A stretch of DNA of 64,000 bases from Chamaecrista fasciculata (lineage: Eukaryota; Streptophyta; Magnoliopsida; Fabales; Fabaceae), in NCBI GenBank assembly GCA_003254925.1, contig QANZ01012934.1, forward strand, positions 1 through 64,000, in the 5' to 3' direction. Both the position numbers and the translations under genes were made by a program. The notes beneath the pieces are model-generated. The model made no database searches, was not told the origin of the DNA, and saw only the letters and a program-made list of their open reading frames with translations. Below, in pieces: positions 12,109 through 24,331 of the stretch; within the stretch, counting starts at the first letter, position 1, and every line of letters begins with the position of its first letter.

Positions 12109-15100
12109 ATGGTGGCAGATAACAAACCCAAACCAAATATCTCCTTCGCTGGAACTTTCGCTAGCAGTGCTTTTGCTGCATGTTTTGCTGAGGTATGCAC
12201 TTAATTTCTTATTTATCACTTTAAATTAACTGTTATATGGATCGTATTTATCACTTTTTTAATTCTGGTGAGATGATCGGGTATAAAACATCGAAACCTA
12301 TTGTTTACTTGTAATTAGCTTCTCGGGGTTTTTTTTTTGGCAATTTTGATTTGTGTTGTGATGACTCTCAGTTCTGCAGCTTCTCTGTTTTATGTTTTCC
12401 AACATTCATCTCATATGAAAATGTAAATGTGTGGCTTAGTTGTAACTTGTAAGCAATCATGCATTGAATGTTTCTTTGATCTTCCGTTCATTGTACCATC
12501 TGGCTATGTTAAACTCTTAATTCAGTTGAATATTGCATGGTTCAAACATGTTTAGCACTAAAAGCTTAAAAACTTTAAATATAAATTTGCAGTAGGCTGG
12601 CTCTTTTTTTTTTTTCATTAACTAACCTAACTCTTCATCCAGGCTGTTTTGATTTCTCTGGCTTTGTGAAATAGGCAAATAGCTATTGTGTAGCATTATA
12701 AAAATTTATGCAGCATATTTACTTACACTTTTGCTTTGTGTCAAATTAGTCCTTTGTCTTTTAACTGGTATTATTCATATATATATATATATATATAAAT
12801 GATAAATTTGACATAAAGCTTAAGGAACCAAATCCTAATGAAAGAATGTAAACTTACAGGACTAAATTACTAATTTAACTTAGATATATGGAATTCCCCT
12901 CTGTTCTTTTTTTATACACTTTGATTAAGGTTGTTATAGATCGATTGCTGATTTCTTCAACTCTTTCACATGGTCAGTTCAATAGTCATACTGCTTTTAT
13001 TGATACTGGATTATGGTATTTTTTAACGATTCGGCTGCTCAAATTTAGCATTAAATTGGTTTTTCTTCTCGAAATAGGTTTGCACTATTCCTTTGGACAC
13101 AGCAAAAGTTAGGCTTCAGCTCCAGAAACAAGCTGGAGCTGGGGATGCCGTGACGTTACCTAAGTATAGAGGTATGCTAGGCACAGTTGCAACCATTGCA
13201 AGGGAAGAAGGCCTTTCAGCGCTCTGGAAGGGCATCGTGCCTGGACTACATCGTCAATGTTTGTTTGGAGGTTTAAGGATTGGGTTATATGAGCCTGTAA
13301 GTTTTGTATTTTTTTCGCTAAAACTTAATGTAAGTATTATTGTAGTTTGTATTCACTGTTTGCTTATGTTATCAGATCATCTAAACTTGGGTTTTTAACA
13401 GGTCAAGACTTTCTATGTGGGAAGTGACTTTGTTGGAGACATTCCATTGTCAAAGAAAATTCTTGCTGCACTTACAACCGGTAATGTCACTGTTATTTTT
13501 TATGGGAATAATTTGGTTATATGCTAATATATAATTCAATTCGTCTCCATATTTATGGATTATTGACTTTTTTTTAGAAAGAACTTATGTTAGGAGAAGA
13601 TTTAGGTGAAATCCTTTGGTGTTTGCCATTAAGTTCTCAAATTTTAACATAACTTGTTGACATTACAACTAAGCACTTTTTACTCGTTGATATGAGTTCT
13701 TCCACATGTCATAATTAACGAATCTGATAGCAAATACTTAAATACTATACCTTTTTTTTTCTTTGGTATTCTGATTTCTGATCCCCTTTCATTTTCCTTT
13801 TTGTTATGATCGTATGGACAGGTGCTGTGGCAATTACCATAGCAAATCCAACTGATCTTGTGAAAGTTAGACTTCAGGCTGAAGGAAAATTGCCTCCTGG
13901 TGTACCCAGACGCTACTCTGGATCATTAAATGCTTATTCCACAATTATGAGACAGGTTGGTTGATTTAATCCCATATCGTGACAAGAGAGAAAGATACAT
14001 TTAGTCCTTTTTTGTTCATTACCCTGTACCTATTGCACAGGAGGGAGTTGGGGCTCTTTGGACTGGACTTGGCCCCAATGTAGCTAGAAATGCTATCATC
14101 AATGCTGCTGAACTAGCTAGCTATGATCAAGTGAAAGAGGTAATGTAGAAGATACTGAACCTTGCTTTTTGAAGTAAACCTTTCTATTCTTTTTTCCATT
14201 TTGCTTTTAAATTGCTATATCTGATAAAATCTACTTTACTGCAGACCATTTTGAAAATTCCAGGTTTTACGGACAATGTTGTAACCCATCTCCTTTCTGG
14301 TCTAGGGGCCGGGTTTTTTGCTGTGTGTATTGGCTCTCCAGTCGATGTGGTAATTTACGAGTCTCCTTATGAACCTTTATTTCTTTTCTTTTGCTTAGGT
14401 TCCACAGTTTTCCCTAATATTATTATTTAATAATGAATTTGATTAATTTCTCTCCGATAATACTTATACATATATGGAGACATTTTTGTAATATCTTCCA
14501 TTCTTCCTTCTTTCTTAGTTTGGTTGCCAAGTAATCAAATGAGCCTCTTGCTGCAGTCCAAATAGTTGATTAATTCAGTTCGTTTATTTTCCTTCTTGTG
14601 TATATGCAGGTTAAGTCCAGAATGATGGGAGACCCTAGCTACAAAAGCACCCTTGATTGCTTCATGAAAACTTTAAAGAATGATGTATGGCTTCTTTCTT
14701 CTGTTACTATTTCACTCTCTTTTGAGCATCCTCCTACTATTTTGCTTTTCTCATAAGCACCACCTCTTTATGGATCTATATAAAAAATGCTTTACACTGT
14801 TTGTATCTAATTATAAGTGGTGGGTGACTGGTTTTTCTTTGTCATAACCTTTATAGGTTGTCTTTTTATCTAAAAGCTTAGGATTTTATAACTCAATGAC
14901 CAACATTTTTAGTGATGATCATTAATGAAATCTGATGGTTCATGGAATCTGTTGGTTTGCAGGGCCCTCTTGCCTTTTACAAGGGGTTCATCCCAAATTT
15001 TGGACGACTGGGATCCTGGAATGTGATCATGTTTTTAACCTTAGAACAGGTACAAGTTACATGCCCTGCACTGGGCTTCCATGGTTCCTTCTTTCTTTCT

Positions 15101-15800
15101 TGTTTGTTTGTTTGTTTTTTGGGTGTGGGGATTTTGGGGTCGGAGAGTCCACTTTTAGACCCCCAAGGTTTACCCAAGTTCTAATTTAATCCTGAAAATT
15201 TGATTTTGTTAATGAAACCTCAAGGACCGAAAGTAGACTTTTGCCAAAATATTTTCTGTGGCATGCTATCTCATGGAGTCTTTGGTGTTAGCTTTCATGT
15301 TATGGCAGAGTTTGGTAAAATATCCCAAAACTTGCAAAAGCCCTGTGTTGAATGTATATATATTGATTTTGAAGGAGAAGACCAAATAAAATTATTGGTG
15401 ATGTAATCATCAATAATCTAACCGTGGAAATGTACAAAGATAAAACACATTGGCATCAACTGATTCATATAACTCACTCCATCTAGTAGAAAATGGATTT
15501 GGTTGTCATAATGTAGATATATTGATTTGGCCTATGGGGCTGGTTGAGAAGTATTTTAGGAAAATCCTTTCATGTTTCAGACACTATTCTCTGGAGCCTA
15601 CTAAGTACTGACAGAGGCATAAATAAGATAAGGACTAAAGACATTAGATATCGATATGGCAAACACGACAAAACATAATGTGTGACTGTAATTTGAAATA
15701 TTGCTTTGTGTTTGAGGCAGTAATTGTGTCTGCTTGCTCATCCTTCCTTTTTTTCTCTTGACAGGCTAAAAAGTTCGTCAGAAGTATAGAGTCATCCTGA
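12109..15800 (+). CDS. UCP1: Plant mitochondrial uncoupling protein 1 (PUMP1)
   Basis: Nine exons (12109-12192, 13078-13296, 13402-13480, 13822-13955, 14041-14139, 14245-14349, 14610-14684, 14963-15049, 15765-15800) join in phase to 305 residues; Arabidopsis UCP1 has 306. It is an inner-membrane carrier with three repeats. The P-x-D-x-x-K/R signatures are PLDTAKVR (residues 33-40), PTDLVKVR (137-144) and PVDVVKSR (237-244). Long stretches such as [14 protein letters not shown] and [20 protein letters not shown] are typical of plant UCP1. The family mediates fatty-acid-stimulated proton leak, and metabolite exchange including aspartate/glutamate has been reported; it limits reactive oxygen. 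The ATG is the first in frame with the MVADNKP start, and the pyrimidine-rich leader is 11880-12108. All key residues are present and I see no lesion. Confidence 0.97.
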
Positions 15801-16538
15801 GTTGACTTCATTCAATTACCAAGTAGAATGATTTGAGGATACTGCCTCCAAATACAATGGAAATCGGGAAGAAAATAATATATCCTCTTCTCTTCATTTT
15901 GCTAGTTGTAGGATATCATAGAGCAGTTTTCGGGGAAGAAAAGGAAATGCTATTTAGCAATGATAATAATTTTCAAACAGTGACTTTATAGTAAGAAATA
16001 AGTAAATGGCAGAGCCCAAAGCAATCTGATTATCAGAACTGTCCAATCACACAAATTATGTCGTCCTTCACATTTTGGCACCAGATCGATTGTACTGGCA
16101 GGACCTAATTAATTTTTAGAACATTGATTCCCTTGTTCATGCCCTGGAACCATTTTAAAGGTTCTACCAATCAGGCCATATTAGATTCATTTGACTTTGG
16201 TATTGGCCATGGGATATAAGCAAATTTTGTAATTGGGTTGCTATGAAAGTGTGTTACATTATTACAATACATACACTTGTGGGAGGAACGCTGTTAATTT
16301 TTTATTTTTTATTTTTGAAGGGATCATTGTTCATATTTTTTTTTTTGGTACGATCATTGTTCATATTTTAAACAAGAAAAAGTTCAAATCTAAGTTTCTA
16401 ACTCAATTTTAAAAAATTAATGACTAAAGATCTATCTTAGCCTTCTCTTCTCAATTTAATCCATCACAAAAAAATTAATGACTAAAAATTCTTCTCAATT
16501 CAATCCATCACAAAAAAATTTATTATATATTTAATTAA
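15801..16538 (+). other. UCP1 3' untranslated region and spacer
   Basis: AT-rich sequence with no coding signal. The 3' UTR probably ends somewhere between 16000 and 16300; AATAAT and TACAATACATAC words are present. A-tracts and an imperfect repeat 'GATCATTGTTCATATTTT' (16322 and 16352) follow. Confidence 0.4.
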
Positions 16539-16661
16539 AGGGTAAATTACACTTTGGTACCCTGTGGTTTGACCCTATTTCACTTTGGTACCCTGTGGTT
16601 TGAAACTTGACACTTTGGTACCCTGTGGTATTCTCCATTAACACTTTGGTACCTTTTGGAG
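16539..16661. repeat. Left arm of foldback element, family D, copy 1
   Basis: AGGGTAAATTACACTTTGG is followed by repeated 'CACTTTGGTACCCTGTGGT'. The sequence stops at a single N (16662) where the second arm should begin. The complete copy at 62117-62543 shows what is missing. Confidence 0.75.
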
Positions 16662-16854
16662 NATCATTAAGAAAAGATAAATATATAAAAGATGATAAAA
16701 ATTAATTATACAATTTACTAGAATTCACGCCAAAAAAAAAAGAATTTACTAGATAAATTAAATTATATGTTAAAATAATAAATACTAATTAAATTAATAT
16801 CGAAATTATACTTGTTCTACTCATCTCTCTTTTGCTCTTTGGACTTTGGTTAAC

Positions 16855-17675
16855 AAAAAGTCAAAAACTTATTTTGATCCCTAATGTTTATCTAAAGCTC
16901 TATTTTGGTCTCTAATATTTTTTTGTTCAGTTTTGGTTCTTGATGTTTCTTAAAAAGGTTCATCATTAATCTCTAACTATTGAATATGATTATATATATC
17001 TCTCGTTTCAAATCTGAATGCAGTTAAATCAGAGCTACAAGTTAAATTTGATTAGTTCTTTCTTTGCTTAGTTGGAGTTATCGACAAACAATGTCAAATC
17101 AGATATGAAATTGAGTAAAAAAATGTGTCGTTTGTTTCATGAATTCAAGTCCGAAAGCAATGAAATCAGAGTTACAAATTACTCTTGACAATTTTTTTTT
17201 ATTCGTTGAAGCCATTGGCAAACGAGGTCAAATGGTACTCAAAAAGTGAGTTCGGTCAAAACATCAATATCAACTTTCAACATATTATTTGACTTCGTTT
17301 GTCAACAGTTCCAACTATACAAAGAAAGAACTTATCAAGAGTAACCTGTAGCTCCGATTTCGTTGCATTCAAACTTGAAACAAGATAAGTATGACCAAAT
17401 TCATGAAACAATCGGGTCATTCTCGAGCTCGATTTCATGTTTGATTTGATCTTGTCTATCGATAAATCCAATTAAACAAAGAAATAACTCATCAAATTTA
17501 ACTTGTAACTATGATTTAATCTCATTTAGGTTTGGGAGATATGAGACCATATTCAATAATTAGAGACCAATTATAAAACTTTTAGAAAACATTAAGGGCC
17601 AAAACAGACAAAAAAAATACATTGGGGACCAAAACGGAACTTTAAGTAAACATTAAGACCAAAAAAAAAGGACAA
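16855..17675. repeat. Foldback element, family B, copy 2, upstream of HAKAI
   Basis: Arms as at 3422: left TCAAAAACTTATTTTGATCCC, right GGGACCAAAACGGAAC followed by TTAAGTAAACATTAAGACC. It ends roughly 100 bases before the probable first exon of the HAKAI gene. Confidence 0.75.
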
Positions 17676-17759
17676 AATTCGAAGTTATTATTAATAGGTA
17701 AAATAGCTATTGCATTATTCAGTCCATATGACATGGGTTTCCTATGCAATTGCAGAAAC

Positions 17760-18648
17760 CTGTGTATTTGAGAACGACGACCTGCGTTACGAAGGAGGGA
17801 GGAACACATAAAAAGGAAAATCTGAGACTACAAATTGTGGATATCACTGCACTACACTCTACAGTTAGTTGCTTCAATTCTTTCTCTCAAGCTTTCGCTT
17901 TCTATTGAATAAAATTCTCTCTCGTTTATCATTTTAGGGTTTAATTTGGGACAGTACAGCCGAACTTAATGAAATCATTTTCTAATCGTTACCACCTTAC
18001 ATTTGAAAAATTATTGGTAAATACTTTAAGAATACAGATGTTGTCTTAGGTCTTCGGTTGTGGTCTGGTTATTTGTGCTCTAATGAAATGCTCCATGGTT
18101 TCTGAGATTGTTCATATCTGAACACTGTTATTTTATTCCATTGGGTTTATTGAAGCACTCTGTGTTTATTTTGAATTTGCTGATTTTTTATGTTCATGCA
18201 TCGTAAATTTTGTTGGTATGTACTAGTTGGTAAATTTGATGTTTTGACGAATGGTTCATCTAGGGCTACAGGATAATCATAATGAAACTATTTTTCTAAT
18301 TTAGAAATTGAAAATAGTCATCTAGGGCTACAGAATAGTCATAACCAAACAATATTTGCATATGGCTTCATGCACATCAAGTGGGTTTTGCATCTGGTGT
18401 GTTGTGTTTGTGAATTGCTTGATTGGAATGTGGGGAGCTCCTATTCTAAAAATAGTTAAATTTGTCCTTCAATTGATTATTGAGTGGATGAGTTATTTTT
18501 ATTTTGATTCAAATTGATTACTGTCTTAGCATAGATGCTTCACTTTTTTCATCACAGATTTTTTTCTAAGTGTTTCCTTTTCATTTATTTTGTAGGAGGG
18601 AGCATCTGTTGTCATAGTCGTACACGAAATAGGAGTAGTTGGTTCAAT
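17760..18648 (+). other. HAKAI 5' leader with an intron
   Basis: Leader-like, CT-rich sequence (about 17780-17930) is followed by a T-rich, intron-like stretch ending in the acceptor TTTTGTAG at 18595. The second leader exon runs 18596-18648 straight into the ATG at 18649. The exact first exon and donor cannot be fixed by eye. Confidence 0.5.
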
Positions 18649-21442
18649 ATGCTTCAGATTCGGCTTAGTAAGGTTCCGGCCCCAGAAGCTTTACCCGGAG
18701 TGAAACCCTCACCTGCTGAGACTGTTACATGTCCTGAACATTTAATCCTTGCTGATCTTCCTGTGGCAAAGGGCATTGGTTTAGGAACAGTTTCTTCATC
18801 TGTTAAGACTCTGGGTCGTAGATCTCGTAGGCAGCGTGGCGAGTGTGTCCACTTCTGTGTTCGTTGTGATTACCCAATCGCAATCTATGGACGACTGGTA
18901 ACTACTTAAACATCTTATACGGTTTTTTTATTTTTTATTTTTCATGGGTTTCTGGTTTTCTGCATGTTAGACCTTTTTCAATCATGATATAATCTAGGCT
19001 CACCCTGTGTCCTCTCCGAGAACAAATAAATTCACAAAGTATTACATGCTAGCTGAAATTTTCAGCTGGCTTCTTTTCTACTATTTATATACTATCAACT
19101 GTTTAAATTAAATGGAAGGAGTCATGAAGTGTTTAGTAGTAGCATGAGGTAAAGTCATATTTACTATTGAGATGTTTGTTTGTTTTCCTCAAATAATTTA
19201 TTCTTACTTCTGCCAAATTCCTCCTGATAATTGACAAAACTGGGAAGTGTATGAGAAATGGACAGGGTACTTGAATGACTACAGAGTACAGAAAGTGTAA
19301 TGTATGGCTGCGGCAGAATGTGCCACTTTACATATGCATCATCCTCATTAGTAATGTAGGTACTCAAAACACAGGCAATGGCATGTATTAGTGTAGCATT
19401 ATTTTTTCTTTCCTTTTCCAGTCATTTTTCTATGCTGAGTCTTGGAACAAAGATTGGGTATGCAATCTGAGAGGAATTTTGTCAGCCTTATGGCTGCCAT
19501 ATTTATTTTTTAGCTGCATTCTTATGAGTCAAGTTCTTAAGTAAATTGTTGTGGACTTCCTGTAAACTAACAGGTTTGCGGTTTTGCAGAGCCCTTGTGA
19601 GCATGCCTTCTGTCTTGATTGTGCTAGAAGTGATTCGATGTGCTACCTGTAAGGATATTTCATATCTTTTGTTCTACATAGAATATAGCAATAAGCAGCT
19701 ACTCGTCTTTTTTCACCTTCTCAGGATTATTGTTGGACTTTGCTTAGGAGTATAATGTTTGTTAAGTACTTCATGTCGGAGGTCTTATTCTTCCAACCTA
19801 ACAGATTTCTTTTCAAACTTGGGACTAATATTTTAACAAAGTCTTCAATACATTGCACTAACATGAAGTAATACATAGTTTGCCTTTTTTTCATTCAGGC
19901 AGTACATGTATTACTAAGCCTAAGCCTTTTTGTGTTTCAAAGGATTGTATTAAGCTTTAGGGGAAGAAAAGCATTTGGCTGTCACGTTGCTCTCGGTTTT
20001 GATATTATCATCCATGAATTTTATATCTTAGTATTTTTTATATTATGATTTCCTAATGCATTGATTAAACCTTTTTGCATTAACATGTGCAAATTGGAAC
20101 AGTATATAGACTAAAATTATTTAAAGGAAAAAACTTGGGCATAGTTCCTTATATTTTTGTTATTAAATTTTCAAATTAAAGATGACTCATTTATTTTTAC
20201 TCATTACTTTTTGGAATATACCTGGACTGGGGATGTTGTTTCTTCATTTATTTTTCCTCATTACTTTTTACTTAACTAGTCACGAAGTGGGTCTACCTTC
20301 TTATTTTTACTATGTATTGACCTTAACATTTTTTTAACTTTTCCCTTCATAGTTTCTTAACTAGTTCTGTAAATAAAAGTTCCTTGTATAATTTTGGTGG
20401 ATTATATTTGAAATGGTTTACATCTTCCTTGTAACACAGGTGTGATGAACGAATCCAAAAAATTCAGACAATCAAAATGATGGAAGGAATCTATATCTGT
20501 GCAGCTCCTCACTGTTTCAAGTCTTTCTTGAAGAATTCAGAATTTGAACAGCATATCCAAGAAGTACACGCCGATCTTCTCCGGCCCAATGTAGATAAAG
20601 AAGATGGAAATGAGTCAGATTGCCATAGTGTACGCCAATCTGGAGCTTCAGAATCTTCTGCCCGAGGTCCCCACAGGCCTGCTTTTTCCCCAGGTTCAAA
20701 TCCTCAGCTCCATGATCGTGAAGACAAGGCTCGTAGACAGCCACCGAAAGACCAACCATCTTCAAGGTCAACTCTACAACCAAAGCCACCATTATTTGGT
20801 CAAGGCCAAAATCACCCTTCTGATCTCCAATCCGGCTCTAATGGAGGTATGCAACCGGGCTTCTATCCACAAAATTCTGACATGCAGCGACCTCCGCAAG
20901 AATCTTCCCAGCTTGCCGACAGGCATCAAGGAATTACTCCAGAGGCACCATTTCCGGAATATCCCTCGATGCATTCAGGTCAGCCGCCCAATTTTGTCAT
21001 GCCGGTTAATGGAAATCCAATGTTGAACCCTCCTATGCAATTTGGTTTCCCCCCTTTCCCACCACACGAGGGAGCTCCTCCATTTTTTGTCGCTCCCTAT
21101 GATAATATGCGTAGACAAGACTTGGCCTCTGACATAGGTGCAGACCAGAATTCATTACTCGGTTTTCCTCCCAGCGGCCCTAATTTTCCAGGTAATTATC
21201 CTCAGCCTTTAAATGCAGGAACTAGTGGTGTGCCTTTTGACCAAGGACAGGGTGGTATGTCTTTGGATCCAAGGGATGGCAAAGGTATATTGGCACCACA
21301 ACCCATGACGGGACCGCCGCCTCCACCCCCGCCACACATGTCCCATCCGAAACAGAAATACTATTCCGGCGAGTTCGGACATGATGGGCATGGTTATGGG
21401 TGGCAGCATGATAATCGTGATTCTTTTGGTGGTGAAGACTAG
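18649..21442 (+). CDS. HAKAI: HAKAI-type E3 ubiquitin ligase (m6A writer component)
   Basis: Exons 18649-18897, 19590-19648 and 20440-21442 join in phase to 436 residues. The RING finger uses C70, C73, C86, H88, C91, C94, C101 and C104 (CVRCDYPIA ... SPCEHAFCLDCA ... CYLC). It is followed by the C2H2-like finger C123-C128-H141-H146, the RING plus HYB pairing of Hakai/CBLL1. The acidic/proline-rich tail has a seven-proline run near the end (GPPPPPPPHM). Plant HAKAI (At5g01160 by similarity) acts with MTA, MTB, FIP37 and VIR in nuclear N6-adenosine methylation of mRNA. The RING is split by the two introns. The frame is also open upstream of 18649, but that stretch is intron or leader. The closing residues are DSFGGED. 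Confidence 0.95.
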
Positions 21443-22279
21443 AAAGGCTAGCAATAAGTAATCACTCATTGCTGTGTTACTTGAAAAGTTTGTAATTTGA
21501 CTTCGCTTGCAAAACATTGATTAATCAAATTAGCCTTGAATTGGACTTGTCAATCATGTTTCTCAATAGATTTTGCCCATGACATGCTCGCATATTTTAT
21601 TCATAATTATTTTAGTTTACGGGTCATATATTTCTCAAATCTATTTAATTATCTGTATTGTGCTAGTGTAGTTATCTTTTATTGGGATTCGTCTAATCAT
21701 CCCATGGCAATTATTTTCATTTACACTCTGGCTTATTCTGTTTTTGTACTTTTGCGTGGAGCCCTCGTGTCCAACACTAACATTTTTATATTTCTCATAT
21801 ATTATTTAGGGTGTGTTTGGATTATAAATATGTAATGAAATGATGATTTTATGTAATGAAATGGTAATGAGAAAATTATTTAATGAAAATGTAATGAAAA
21901 TGGTGTTTGGATTAGTTTGAGATGTAATGAAAAAAATATGATGTAAAATTATGAAAAAGGGTATGTAATGATGGTGGTTGGTTGAAATAATTATATGGAT
22001 TTTTTTAAATTGTATAGGGGTAGAATTGATAATTGATAATGGAATAAGATAAAAATAAAAAAAAATGATATTTTGACTTTTTGGTTGTGGTTGTTATGAA
22101 ATGAAATGGTAATGAAATTGTCTTGGAATTTGTACTAAAGGTGAATATTTGTAATGAAGGTTGGAGTTGCTTTATGTAATGAAATGAAAGGACCAAAATG
22201 TAAATAACATGCAAATTTTAAAAATCTTCTATTTGGTCCCCGATTTTATATCGATTCAACGAATCGGTCCTTACGAAGT

Positions 22280-22393
22280 GAAATGTGTGTCTCTGCCTGT
22301 AAAAATCGTATTCATCAACGATTGGGTCTCTCTCTNGAAATGTGTGTCTCTGCCTGTAAAAAATCGTATTCATCAACGATTGGGTCTCTCTCT
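22280..22393. repeat. Same 56-bp sequence on both sides of a single N
   Basis: Positions 22280-22335 and 22337-22393 are the same sequence (starting GAAATGTGTGTCTCTGCC) apart from one A in a run. This looks like two overlapping contig ends joined through an N at 22336 rather than a biological tandem repeat. Confidence 0.85.
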
Positions 22394-22721
22394 TTTAAAT
22401 TCAATAACCAAAAAATAAATTCAAGGATCAAAATAGAATAATCTTTACAAATTTGTGGACCAAATAATTTATCTTCAACTAACAACAAAATATTATTCAA
22501 AATTTGATACATAAATACCGTATATTAAAAAATAAGATAATTATTTGAAAAAATAATTTATTTGAAAGATTACTTTTTTAATTTTTTATACTACTAAAAA
22601 TATTACCCATATATATACTAGAGAAGAGACCAAAATATATATTTTTTGGGTATGAATTATATATTTTTCTAATAATTTTTTCAGTTATTGAACTACAAAA
22701 AATATTACCCATATATATACT

Positions 22722-23063
22722 NNNNNNNNNNNNNNNNNNNNNNNNNNNNNNNNNNNNNNNNNNNNNNNNNNNNNNNNNNNNNNNNNNNNNNNNNNNNNNN
22801 NNNNNNNNNNNNNNNNNNNNNNNNNNNNNNNNNNNNNNNNNNNNNNNNNNNNNNNNNNNNNNNNNNNNNNNNNNNNNNNNNNNNNNNNNNNNNNNNNNNN
22901 NNNNNNNNNNNNNNNNNNNNNNNNNNNNNNNNNNNNNNNNNNNNNNNNNNNNNNNNNNNNNNNNNNNNNNNNNNNNNNNNNNNNNNNNNNNNNNNNNNNN
23001 NNNNNNNNNNNNNNNNNNNNNNNNNNNNNNNNNNNNNNNNNNNNNNNNNNNNNNNNNNNNNNN
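22722..23063. other. Assembly gap (342 N)
   Basis: Unknown bases. The words just before it (AAAATATTACCCATATATATAC) also occur about 100 bases earlier at 22597, so the gap edge may again duplicate sequence. It lies inside the Tourist-like element. Confidence 0.95.
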
Positions 23064-23439
23064 TATATATATATATATATATGTGTGTATGTGAGAGAGA
23101 GAGGGGGTATGAGTAAGAAAAAGAAAAAAAATAGTAAGAAATGATAAATGGAGAGAGAAAGTTGTAAGTGTAATAAACGAGAGTATTGAAATTTACCATT
23201 TTGTCAAATAACTTTTTATATTTGTATTAAAGTATAGGTAATTATAGGTATTTGAGTAGGGGTATGTTAGTAATTAGGTATAAAAAATGTAATGAAATGA
23301 TGTTGTAATGAAATAATATTTTTGTAATGAGTTTGTAATTGAAAAACAAACAGTTGTGTTGCACTGTAGATCATGTTATGTATTGAAAATGAAAATAATG
23401 AATTTGTATTGAGTTTATAACCCATTCCCAAACACACCC

Positions 23440-24331
23440 TTAATTATATGGACTCTCTCTCGAGATTTGAATGAGTAAGAATAATATGGTAATATTGAAT
23501 TAATTTCTTTCTTAATTAGTATTACTGTAATTCACTGATAGGTAAATAAATCTAGATAAATTTCTAATTCTCGATGTCATTAATGAATAATGATCAGTCA
23601 TGGCATTAGTAAAGAGTAAGTATAGGTTTGTATTATTTTATAGAAAAAATATTTTGACCAATCAAAGGCCTTACAGCAGGTTTCTCCTTCGAAATAAATA
23701 TGCCCTGATCAGTTAGAAACAGTTACTTTTTATCTGAAATAAGTGTTTAAAGGAGACCATGACATTTGGGCCCCAAATGAAATTTATGACATGGAAAGAA
23801 GAAAAAAGAAGCATCACCTTCATGGCTACATTGAAACTGACAAGTGCTTCATGAATCATCATTCATTTGATATATCACAACTTTATAAACGCATGCTGCT
23901 TACCAACTCATCAAATACATCAGATTTTGTATTACACACACACACAAACACAGATGATATTGCCATCAACTTTACACAAATCTTCACAAAGTATATATAT
24001 AATCGTCAGAATAAAATAACAATATAAAAGAAGAAGAAATAGAGGCAACTATGTTACATGAAAATGTTTGTAGATATTAGATACTCTCAAACTCTCACCA
24101 TTTTTTTTTTCTTGCAGCCTATGAACTCCATCATCAAAGATGGAGCATGCAAAATTCATCCTTTTCTCTCTTTCTTTTTTTGATAAGAGGGACCAAGGTA
24201 GTAAGTCACTACCATGTCCCTATCACTCCAAACACACTCTCACCGATGATCCTCTAAGAAATATTTCGAAAAAAAAAAAAGAATAGAAAGAAACTAATTA
24301 CCAAAATGAAAGAGAAAAAAAAAAAAAAAGA
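23440..24331 (-). other. Spacer and 3' UTR of the reticulon gene
   Basis: No supported gene. The stretch nearest 24331 is expected to be the reticulon 3' UTR. A 94-residue open frame at 23743 has no recognisable family and a skewed composition, so I do not call it. Confidence 0.4.

Larger units (their letters stand above)
21809..23439. mobile_element. Tourist-like (PIF/Harbinger) element with N gap
   Basis: TTA then GGGTGTGTTTGG at the left, and CCAAACACACCC then TTA at the right, give a 12-bp inverted repeat with a 3-bp TTA duplication. Both ends carry 'GTAATGAAATG' repeats. The 1.6-kb interior holds other inserted sequence, a duplicated single-N join (22336), the N run 22722-23063 and a TA/TG microsatellite (23064-23090). 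No transposase is visible. Confidence 0.75.

Noticed and set aside
20604-21026. 140-residue plus-strand frame and several minus-strand frames over 20500-21500
   Set aside because: Shadows of the proline- and glycine-rich HAKAI last exon.
22688-23199. Open frames of 142 and 164 residues on both strands
   Set aside because: They consist almost entirely of unknown bases from the N run.
23743-24027. 94-residue frame beginning MFKGDHDIW
   Set aside because: No recognisable domain and biased composition; it lies in the expected 3' region of the reticulon gene.
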